From Polyangium sp. (in: bacteria) (GTDB lineage: Bacteria; Myxococcota_A; Polyangia; Palsa-1104), in contig JANWLJ010000257.1 of the NCBI GenBank assembly GCA_025450955.1, positions 1 through 5,064 of the forward strand: a stretch of 5,064 nucleotides of DNA. Direction: 5' to 3'. Below, piece after piece: positions 1 through 4,850 of the stretch. The notes below the pieces were generated by a model that searched no databases, was not told where the DNA came from, and saw nothing but the letters and a program-made list of their open reading frames with translations. A program made the translations under genes and the position numbers. Within the stretch, counting starts at the first letter, position 1; every line of letters begins with the position of its first letter.

Positions 1-103
1 CGATCACATGGCCGGCGAGATCGTCGGCGCGGACGTCTTTGAGCGCACCGCGAAAGCGGCCAATCGGAGTGCGGAGCGCGTCTACGATCACTGCATCAGG
101 CAT
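1..103 (-). CDS. Thiolase (acetyl-CoA acyltransferase family), N-terminal 34 codons only
   Basis: Reading leftward from the ATG at 103-101, the protein begins MPDAVIVDALRTPIGRF and continues with GALKDVRADDLAG. This is the characteristic N-terminus of thiolases (FadA/AtoB/PhaA type), including the conserved RTPIGRF strand-loop. Thiolases catalyse Claisen condensation of two acyl-CoAs or thiolytic cleavage of 3-ketoacyl-CoA in the cytoplasm. The nucleophilic Cys (near residue 90 in the family) and the C-terminal His/Cys pair lie outside the window. Chain-length specificity, and whether the role is degradative or biosynthetic, therefore cannot be judged. The ATG is the only in-frame ATG, and the family motif starts right behind it. 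A weak TAAGG lies about 9 bases upstream. The gene is divergent from the PaaK-like ligase gene and shares a 61-base control region with it. Confidence 0.85.
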   Translation of the reverse strand, partial: MPDAVIVDALRTPIGRFRGALKDVRADDLAGHVI

Positions 104-113
104 GCAAAGAACC

Positions 114-119
114 TTAGTA
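114..119 (-). promoter_or_regulatory. Possible -10 element of the thiolase gene
   Basis: On the minus strand, TACTAA at 119-114 would place the transcription start about four bases before the thiolase ATG, giving an almost leaderless mRNA. No convincing -35 is visible at the usual spacing. The same bases include TAAGG, which could instead serve as a weak ribosome binding site on a longer transcript. The two readings cannot be separated from sequence alone. Confidence 0.25.
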
Positions 120-145
120 CGAACCCTCCCTTCCGTCGAGGGCGT

Positions 146-160
146 GGAGTGCTAGACTCC
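146..160. promoter_or_regulatory. Inverted repeat GGAGT-N5-ACTCC over the ligase -10
   Basis: GGAGT (146-150) and ACTCC (156-160) form perfect 5-base arms around GCTAG. The repeat spans the extended -10 element of the PaaK-like gene, where a repressor would block polymerase. A second, weaker inverted repeat, CCCTC (124-128) with GAGGG (138-142), lies upstream in the same 61-base divergent region. Arms this short can arise by chance in GC-rich DNA, so an operator role is only a suggestion. Confidence 0.3.
150..158 (+). promoter_or_regulatory. Extended -10 promoter, leaderless start of the ligase operon
   Basis: TGCTAGACT fits the extended -10 pattern TGnTAnnnT, with hexamer TAGACT at 153-158. 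The hexamer ends 6 bases before the ATG at 165, so the predicted transcription start falls on or next to the start codon. No Shine-Dalgarno sequence precedes this ATG, which agrees with a leaderless mRNA. The -35 region (about 130-136) does not resemble TTGACA, which an extended -10 can tolerate. Confidence 0.55.
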
Positions 161-164
161 GCGC

Positions 165-1430
165 ATGTCGGATTCACCCCCTACTCTCGCGCCCGCGCCG
201 CACTCGAGCGAGCACTGGGCTCGGGTCAAGGCCGAGGTGGCGCAGATGGTGGGCGAGGTGCCGCTCTATGCCGGGCGCGCGGCCGCGCCGGACTCGGACG
301 ATCCGGAGGCGATCTCGGCCTGGCTTTCGAGCATGCCCACCATCGGAAAGCGCGAATTGCGCCGCGGTTTTCCGCGCGCGCTGGTGCGGAAATCCTGCGA
401 TCTGAAAGCGGAGATGGCGCGCGGCGCCGTCGAGATCATCGCCACCTCGGGCACCACCGAGAATCGCCTGCAGGTGCTGTGGGAGTGGAGCTGGTGGGAT
501 CCGCAGGAGCGCGAGGCGATGCGCTACAACACCCGGGTCGCCGAGGCGATGCCGCCCGGCGCGCCGTTTCGCGAAGCGGTCCTCACCACGCCGGTGTGCG
601 GCGGCGCCACCTGCCACGTCGGCAACCTCTCGCGCCTCGAGCGCACCGTCGACGGAATGCTGTTTTTGAATCAGGTCGCGGATCCGACCCACTGGAGCCC
701 GGCCGAGCTCGACCGCATGCTCGCCGAGTGGAACGAGCTCGCGCCCGACGGGGTGGAGGCCGATCCCGCCTACCTCGCCGCGCTCTGCCGTTATGCGACG
801 CAGACTGCGACCCGGATGAGCGCGCCGCGCTTTGTCACCCTCACCTACGAGCTCGCCACCCGCGCGCACAAGCGGGCGATCGCGCGCGCGATCGACGCGC
901 CGCTCTACTCGCTCTATGGATCGACCGAGACCGGCGTGCTGTTCATGGAGTGCACCGAGGGGCGGCTGCACCACAACGCGCGCCACTCGCACCTCGAGCT
1001 CCTCGACGCCAAAGGCGGGCTTGGCCGGGTGGTGGTGACCACGCTCGGGCGCACCTGGATGCCGCTTTGCCGTTACGAGCTCGGCGACGTGGTGCGGCCG
1101 ACCTCCGGGCCGTGCCGCTGCGGCGCGCGCGATGAAGGCTATCAGCTCGAGCGGGTCGAGGGCCGGCTCGCCGACTGTCTTCAGAGCGTCGATCGCCTGG
1201 CCACCCCGGCGATGCTCGACGACGCGATCGACGGCGCCGACCCGCGGATCGAGGGCTGGCAGCTTCAGCGCGAGCCCGACGGCGCGTTCACGCTCGGGGT
1301 GGTCGGCGAAACCGATGGGGCGCAGGCGGCCGAGGCGGCGGCCGGGCTTTTGGAAGCGCGGGTCACACCGCGCATCGAGGCGGCGATCCTGCCCGAAGGA
1401 TCGGGCAAATACAGAATGGTGCGTCCATGA
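165..1430 (+). CDS. PaaK-like adenylate-forming enzyme (phenylacetate-CoA ligase family)
   Basis: The 421-residue protein has the ANL-superfamily motifs in order. They are the phosphate-binding loop ATSGTTEN (93-100), YGSTETG (251-257), YELGDVV with ribose-contacting Asp308 (304-310), GRLAD (333-337) and a C-terminal GSGK whose Lys415 matches the catalytic A10 lysine. Length and layout fit PaaK relatives, usually 420-440 residues, rather than the longer acetyl-CoA synthetase type. Such enzymes activate a carboxylate as acyl-AMP and commonly pass it to CoA. The substrate here is unknown, and aryl acids are only the family default. The phosphate loop has Glu-Asn where PaaK usually has Gly-Lys or Gly-Glu. 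PCRCG (316-320) recalls the Cys-containing loop of PaaK proteins. The ATG at 165 is chosen because a -10 element sits just upstream and the N-terminus looks natural. The stop overlaps the next gene's start by ATGA, so the two are probably translationally coupled. Confidence 0.9.
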   Translation: MSDSPPTLAPAPHSSEHWARVKAEVAQMVGEVPLYAGRAAAPDSDDPEAISAWLSSMPTIGKRELRRGFPRALVRKSCDLKAEMARGAVEIIATSGTTENRLQVLWEWSWWDPQEREAMRYNTRVAEAMPPGAPFREAVLTTPVCGGATCHVGNLSRLERTVDGMLFLNQVADPTHWSPAELDRMLAEWNELAPDGVEADPAYLAALCRYATQTATRMSAPRFVTLTYELATRAHKRAIARAIDAPLYSLYGSTETGVLFMECTEGRLHHNARHSHLELLDAKGGLGRVVVTTLGRTWMPLCRYELGDVVRPTSGPCRCGARDEGYQLERVEGRLADCLQSVDRLATPAMLDDAIDGADPRIEGWQLQREPDGAFTLGVVGETDGAQAAEAAAGLLEARVTPRIEAAILPEGSGKYRMVRP

Positions 1431-2614
1431 ATGATTACAAGAATTCGTTTCCGTTACTACAGCGCGAGCTCGACGGCCAGCCGATCACCTACCTCGACTC
1501 GGCCTCGACCACGCCCAAGCCCAAGGTGGTGATCGACGCGGTCACCCGCTACTACACCGAGATGGGCGCCAACGTGCACCGCGGCGTCCACCCGCTCGGC
1601 GAAGCGTCGACCGCCGCCTACGAGCGGGCGCGCTACTCGGTGGCGGCGCTGATCGGCGCTCTGCCGTCGGAGATCGTGTTCACCCGCAACGCCACCGAGT
1701 CGTTCAATTTGGTGGCGCAGGGGCTGGCGCTCTCGCTCGATGACGAGGTGGTGTTCCCCGCCTCCGAGCACCACTCGAACTACATGCCGTGGCGCCAGGT
1801 GGCCAAGCCGGTGCTGGTCGACATCGACGACGAGACCGTGCCGCGCTACAGCCAGCTCAAAGAGCGCATTACCAAGCGCACGAAACTCGTTACTTTGGCG
1901 CACGTCTCGAATGTCAACGGCGTGATTGCGCCGGTCGAGGAGTGGGTGGAGACCGCGCACGCCGCCGGGGTGCCGGTGATGATCGACGCTTCGCAGTCGG
2001 TCTCGCACCTGCCCATCGACGTGAAGAAGATCGGCTGCGACTTCCTCGCCTTCTCCTCGCACAAGCTGTTCGGCCCGTCGGGAGTCGGCATCCTCTACGT
2101 GCGGCGTGAGCGGTTCGACTCGCTCAAGCTCTACAACGTCGGCGGCGGGATGGTCGCCTACAACAGCGAGGATCGCTTCGAGGCGCGCGAGGCGCCGTTC
2201 CGCTACGAGGCGGGCACGCCCAACATCGAAGGCGCGATCGGCCTCGGCGCCGCGATCGAGATGGTCCGCTCGATCGGCATGGACAAGATCGCGGCCCACT
2301 CGCGCGCGCTCGGCGAGATGCTGGTGCGCGAGCTCAAGCCGCTTTCCGGCGCGCGGGTCCTCGGCGCCAGCGTGGCGCCCGAGCGGCGGGTGGCGCTGTG
2401 CACGCTGTCTTTGCCGGTGCCGTCGATGACCCAGGCCAACATCGCGCGACTGCTCGCCGACTCGCACGCGATCCTGGTCTCGGGCGGCTTTCACTGCGCG
2501 CACGTCCTGCACCACCGCGCCCAGCTCGACGGCACCCTACGCGCCAGCGCGCACCTCTTCAACGACGAGGCCGATATCGAGCGCCTCGCCTCGGCGCTCC
2601 GCGACCTCGTGTAG
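1427..2614 (+). CDS. SufS-like group II cysteine desulfurase / class V aminotransferase
   Basis: The 395-residue PLP enzyme closely follows SufS. It has FPLLQRELDG (8-17), YLDSAST (22-28), NVHRGVH (49-55), EHHSNYMPW with PLP-stacking His115/His116 (114-122), ASQS with Asp187 just before it, and SSHKLFGPSGVGILY with PLP-lysine Lys213 (210-224). FRYEAGTPN (258-266) lies in the substrate region. By alignment from memory with E. coli SufS, Cys357 in GGFHCAH matches catalytic Cys364 and Arg372 in LRAS matches substrate-binding Arg379. All residues needed to make a cysteine persulfide therefore appear present. The loop around the cysteine is unusual: SGGFHC replaces the usual RTGHHC. No sufBCD, sufE or sufU partner is visible, so housekeeping iron-sulfur assembly is not indicated. 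The ATGA overlap with the upstream adenylating enzyme suggests a joint pathway, possibly sulfur transfer to an activated acid. Another class V reaction, such as selenocysteine lyase, cannot be excluded. Confidence 0.88.
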   Translation: MNDYKNSFPLLQRELDGQPITYLDSASTTPKPKVVIDAVTRYYTEMGANVHRGVHPLGEASTAAYERARYSVAALIGALPSEIVFTRNATESFNLVAQGLALSLDDEVVFPASEHHSNYMPWRQVAKPVLVDIDDETVPRYSQLKERITKRTKLVTLAHVSNVNGVIAPVEEWVETAHAAGVPVMIDASQSVSHLPIDVKKIGCDFLAFSSHKLFGPSGVGILYVRRERFDSLKLYNVGGGMVAYNSEDRFEAREAPFRYEAGTPNIEGAIGLGAAIEMVRSIGMDKIAAHSRALGEMLVRELKPLSGARVLGASVAPERRVALCTLSLPVPSMTQANIARLLADSHAILVSGGFHCAHVLHHRAQLDGTLRASAHLFNDEADIERLASALRDLV

Positions 2615-2627
2615 CTCGGCGCCGCTT

Positions 2628-3032
2628 CTATCTACTGTACGTGTCGACGAGGTGGAGCAGGTCGGCGATCTCGAAGGGCTTCGGGAGATAGTCGCTGACC
2701 TGCGCTTCGCGCGCTTCGGCGAGCGACATCGGATCGGCCGACAGCACCACCACCGGCGTGGCGTGGCCGCAAAGATCGCGTAGGCGCCGGACCAGCGCCG
2801 CGCCCGCCGGCTCATTCGGCAGGCGCCAGTCGAGCAGCACCATCGCGACCGTCAGCCGACCGGCGATCGCCAGCGCCCCGTCGCCGCTCTCGGCGATCTC
2901 CACCTGATAGCCGCCCGTCCGCAGGACATCGCTGATCGACTCCGCGATATCCAGATCGTCGTCGACCACCAGCACGATCGGCCGAGCCTCCTGCCGATCG
3001 CCTGCTCCCTTCACAACCGGCCGCTCGCTCAA
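2628..3032 (-). CDS. Stand-alone response regulator receiver (CheY-like)
   Basis: This 134-residue protein is a single receiver domain. The acidic pocket is Asp24-Asp25-Asp26 in LVVDDDLDIA, the phosphorylated residue is Asp68 in LLDWRLP, the conserved Thr/Ser position is Ser98 in VLSAD, and Lys118 lies in YLPKPF with switch aromatic Tyr115. There is no output domain after residue 130, so it likely acts by protein contact in a phosphorelay or as an adaptor. About 18 extra residues precede the first strand. The start is TTG at 3032-3030, chosen because GAGGAG lies 5 bases upstream; a GTG at codon 7 has no comparable site. No histidine kinase is in the window, so the partner is unknown. The gene converges on the desulfurase gene with only 13 bases between stops and no clear terminator. 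Confidence 0.92.
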   Translation of the reverse strand: MSERPVVKGAGDRQEARPIVLVVDDDLDIAESISDVLRTGGYQVEIAESGDGALAIAGRLTVAMVLLDWRLPNEPAGAALVRRLRDLCGHATPVVVLSADPMSLAEAREAQVSDYLPKPFEIADLLHLVDTYSR

Positions 3033-3037
3033 ACGCT

Positions 3038-3043
3038 CTCCTC
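3038..3043 (-). promoter_or_regulatory. Shine-Dalgarno site fixing the TTG start of the receiver gene
   Basis: On the minus strand, GAGGAG ends 5 bases before the TTG at 3032-3030. It is the strongest ribosome binding site in the window and the main reason to accept a rare TTG start rather than the internal GTG. Confidence 0.65.
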
Positions 3044-3071
3044 GGTGGCCCCCCTCCGAGATCTCCCGTGC

Positions 3072-3080
3072 ACTTTAACA
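3072..3080 (-). promoter_or_regulatory. Extended -10 promoter of the receiver gene
   Basis: On the minus strand, TGTTAAAGT fits TGnTAnnnT, the same pattern as TGCTAGACT at 150-158. The hexamer TAAAGT (3077-3072) predicts a start near 3065, giving a leader of about 30 bases that contains GAGGAG. It is one of the few A/T-rich spots in the 97-base divergent gap. No good -35 is seen at 16-18 bases. A promoter for the rightward methyltransferase gene could not be identified in the gap. Confidence 0.45.
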
Positions 3081-3129
3081 CGTTCTTCTCCCCGAGCGCG
3101 AGGCGCGAGGCTTGCACAACCCGCACAGC

Positions 3130-3726
3130 ATGTCGCGCCTTCGACGAGCGGCCGTTCTGCCCGCGATCTTCGGCGCGCTGCGGCTCGCCGAGCTGGCCTG
3201 GTCGCGCGCGCATCTGCGGCGGCTCCGCCGCCTGGGCGGCAAGGTGGTTTCAGAGCCGCTCTTCTCCGCGATGGTGGCGCTCCATACCACGGTGCTGCTC
3301 GCGACTCCGCTCGAAGCGTCGCGCCGCCGCCCGCCGCCGCGCGCGGTTTCCGCGCTGTCGCTCGCCGCGCTCGGGCTCGCCAGCGTCTTGCGCGGCTACG
3401 CGCTTGGCACTCTCGGGGAGGCCTGGAGCGTGCGGGTCACTCGCTTCTCCAAAGGCGCGCGGCCGATCGTCACCGGCGGGCCCTACCGCTTCATCCGTCA
3501 CCCGAACTACCTGGCGATGATCGTCGAGCTGGCGGCGCTGCCGCTCGCGGTCGGCGCGCCGCTCACCGCGCTCTTCGCCACCCTGCTCGACGCGCTTCTC
3601 CTCGCGCGGCGCATTCCGCTCGAGGAGCGCGAGCTCTTCTCCGATCCGCGCTACCGGGCAGCGTTTCGCGAGCGGCCCCGCTTCCTGCCGCGCCTGCATC
3701 CTCATCCGCGGCCGCTGCCCGGATGA
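3130..3726 (+). CDS. ICMT-family membrane methyltransferase, SrsB/BpsB-like
   Basis: The 198-residue protein ends with the hallmark of the isoprenylcysteine carboxyl methyltransferase family: GGPYRFIRHPNYLAM (116-130), a hydrophobic segment (about 131-158), then IPLEERELF with Glu165/Glu166 and YRAAF with Tyr175. The RHPNY and Glu/Tyr elements form the S-adenosylmethionine pocket. Hydrophobic stretches near 7-23, 44-61, 74-92 and 131-158 suggest a small inner-membrane enzyme with about four segments. Bacterial members include SrsB and BpsB/YpbQ, which O-methylate alkylresorcinols and alkylpyrones made by type III polyketide synthases. The adjacent flavin oxidoreductase fits that setting. The substrate is inferred only from context. 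The ATG at 3130 is preferred; an in-frame TTG at 3112 would add six residues, and neither has a clear ribosome binding site. The ATGA overlap with the next gene indicates coupling. Confidence 0.85.
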   Translation: MSRLRRAAVLPAIFGALRLAELAWSRAHLRRLRRLGGKVVSEPLFSAMVALHTTVLLATPLEASRRRPPPRAVSALSLAALGLASVLRGYALGTLGEAWSVRVTRFSKGARPIVTGGPYRFIRHPNYLAMIVELAALPLAVGAPLTALFATLLDALLLARRIPLEERELFSDPRYRAAFRERPRFLPRLHPHPRPLPG

Positions 3727-4850
3727 CGCGCGCGGCGGTCGAGGTCGCGGTGGTGGGCGCGGGACCGGCGGGTGTGGCGACCGCGCTCGGCTGCGCGCGG
3801 CGCGGCCTCGAGGTGGCGCTCCTCGATCGCGCGCACTTTCCGCGCGACAAGCCGTGCGGCGAGGGGCTCTTGCCGCAAGCGGTCGACGCGCTGGCCGCGC
3901 TCGGGCTGCTCTCGCGGGTCGCGCCGCACGCCTGCCGCCTCGACGGGATCGTCTTTTCGGTGGCGGGTGGGCCGCGCGCGCAGGCCGATTTTTGCGACGG
4001 CGCGGGCGCTCCCGCGTTCGGTCTCGGGGTGCGCCGCCGGGTCCTCGACGCGCTCCTGGTCGAGGCCGCGCGCGCCCAGCCGGGCGTCACCCTGCTCGAA
4101 GGAGTGACCGCGCGCGACCTTCAATTTCGCGGCGCGCAGGTGACCGGCCTTCAGACCAGCGTCGGGCCGCTCGAGGCCGAAGTGGTGGTGGCCGCCGACG
4201 GGCTGCGCTCGCCCATGCGGGCGCGACTCGGTCTCGAGCTGCCGGCGCGCCGGCCGCCGCGGCTCGGGCTGCGGGTCCACTTCCGCCTGCCTCACGCGCT
4301 CGCGCCGCCGCGCCTGGTCGAGGTGCTGGTCTCGGGCGCGATCGAGTACTACCTCACGCCGGTCGCGGACGACGAGCTCGAGGTGGCGGTGCTCGGTCCC
4401 GCGCGCGCGTTCGCCGCGCTCGAGCTCTCGGCCGCGACGCTGGTTGCGCACCTGCTTTCCGCGGCGACGGAAAATCCCGAGCTCGGCGCTCGCCTGCAGG
4501 GCGCGGTCGCGCTCGATCGTCCGCTCGGCGCCGGACCCTTCCGCCAGCGCGCGCGCGCGGTGGTGACGAGCGGCGCGCTCCTGGTCGGCGACGCCGCCGG
4601 CTACTTCGACGCGCTCACCGGCGAAGGGGTCGGGCTGGCGCTCGCGAGCGGAGACGCCGCCGCCCAGGCGATCTTCGGAGCGCTCTCGACCGGCGGGGGC
4701 GCCGCGCCGCGCCCGCTTCGCCATCTCCACCCGGGCCCGCTCTCCGTCGCTCTTTCACCGCCTGCTCGCGGTGCAGGCCGGCGCCCACTGAAGAGCCGCT
4801 TGCCTCGAACCATCCATCTGCGTATCCTGATACACAGTTGTCCCTGGTAG
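3723..4850 (+). CDS. FAD-dependent oxidoreductase, geranylgeranyl-reductase/SrsC-like, with aberrant 3' end
   Basis: From the ATG at 3723 the protein shows the dinucleotide-binding VGAGPAG (11-17), DKPCGEGLLP (42-51) typical of geranylgeranyl-reductase-like flavoproteins, AADGLRSP (157-164), and LLVGDAAGYFDALTGEGVGLA (286-306), which contacts FAD. It belongs with group A flavin hydroxylases and reductases. SrsC, which oxidises alkylresorcinols to quinones beside an SrsB-type methyltransferase, is the closest functional model. The start overlaps the methyltransferase stop by ATGA. The reading frame is convincing to about residue 328 (near 4706). After that it becomes Pro/Arg/His-rich, loses its third-position G/C bias from about 4749, and runs through the promoter and into the first codons of the next gene, ending at 4850 (375 residues). 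Family-like sequence continues in the +1 frame to a stop at 4789-4791. A frameshift or small deletion, a slippage-controlled switch, or an assembly error are all possible. Confidence 0.85.
   Translation: MTRAAVEVAVVGAGPAGVATALGCARRGLEVALLDRAHFPRDKPCGEGLLPQAVDALAALGLLSRVAPHACRLDGIVFSVAGGPRAQADFCDGAGAPAFGLGVRRRVLDALLVEAARAQPGVTLLEGVTARDLQFRGAQVTGLQTSVGPLEAEVVVAADGLRSPMRARLGLELPARRPPRLGLRVHFRLPHALAPPRLVEVLVSGAIEYYLTPVADDELEVAVLGPARAFAALELSAATLVAHLLSAATENPELGARLQGAVALDRPLGAGPFRQRARAVVTSGALLVGDAAGYFDALTGEGVGLALASGDAAAQAIFGALSTGGGAAPRPLRHLHPGPLSVALSPPARGAGRRPLKSRLPRTIHLRILIHSCPW
4699..4713 (+). repeat. Three tandem GCGCC units next to a GGGGG run
   Basis: GCGCC occurs three times in a row at 4699-4713, directly after GGGGG (4695-4699). 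It sits where the oxidoreductase reading frame stops looking natural. Gaining one 5-base unit, losing two units, or losing one G would each join the upstream frame to the family-like +1 frame. In such GC-rich DNA a 15-base repeat may still be coincidental. Confidence 0.5.
4706..4791 (+). other. Out-of-frame C-terminal coding remnant of the oxidoreductase
   Basis: In the +1 frame this stretch reads RARFAIST then RARSPSLFHRLLAVQAGAH and stops at TGA (4789-4791). It has strong third-position G/C bias. SPSLFHRLLAVQAG resembles the usual end of geranylgeranyl-reductase-like oxidoreductases, where an aromatic-containing LLAV segment followed by a small-residue tail is common. Ending here leaves a 46-base gap holding the regulator promoter, a more natural layout than the 4850 stop. 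Judged by memory of the family, 40-50 residues that normally precede this tail may also be missing. Confidence 0.55.
4800..4828 (+). promoter_or_regulatory. Sigma-70-like promoter of the ArsR-family gene
   Basis: TTGCCT (4800-4805) and TATCCT (4823-4828) are separated by exactly 17 bases, and each matches its consensus hexamer at four of six positions. The predicted transcription start is near 4835, giving a leader of about 3 bases to TTG 4838 or about 27 bases to GTG 4862. It is the best two-box promoter in the window. Confidence 0.55.
4818..4837. promoter_or_regulatory. Imperfect palindrome, candidate operator of the ArsR-family regulator
   Basis: CTGCGTATCCTGATACACAG pairs at eight of nine positions around a CT centre, with a perfect GTATC/GATAC core. 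It covers the -10 box and predicted transcription start and ends right before the TTG start codon. A dimeric winged-helix repressor bound here would shut off its own promoter, the usual arrangement for ArsR proteins. Confidence 0.6.

Noticed and set aside
8..1135. Long plus-strand open frame of 375 codons over the thiolase start and ligase gene
   Set aside because: It is Arg/Ala/His-rich with no family motif and overlaps the well-supported ligase in another frame, a usual by-product of high GC.
1457..2515. Antisense open frame of 352 codons opposite the desulfurase gene
   Set aside because: The protein is low-complexity and lies fully opposite a gene with complete family motifs, so it is a GC-driven shadow.
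2537..2545. Apparent loss of the catalytic cysteine in the SufS-like enzyme (TLRAS against MCRAS in E. coli SufS)
   Set aside because: The CRAS cysteine is not the catalytic one. Counting through E. coli SufS puts Cys364 in the HHCA motif, and that cysteine is present here as Cys357.
2592..2630. Possible terminator hairpin CGGCGC/GCGCCG between the convergent genes
   Set aside because: The arms are 6 bases with a loop of about 21 bases inside the coding end, and there is no T-run. The hairpin is weak and expected by chance at this GC content.
3045..3722. Upstream extension of the oxidoreductase frame from 3045
   Set aside because: This part is out of frame with the methyltransferase gene and has no recognisable domain. 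The FAD-binding motif begins right after the ATG at 3723, which also forms the ATGA overlap.
3702..4730. Antisense open frame of 342 codons opposite the oxidoreductase gene
   Set aside because: It is Arg/Glu/Ala/Gly-rich without motifs and opposite a flavoprotein with clear FAD motifs.
4792..4837. SAM- or SAH-type riboswitch before the ArsR gene
   Set aside because: The gap is only 46 bases, most of it promoter and palindrome. It is too short for such an aptamer, and no conserved core is seen.
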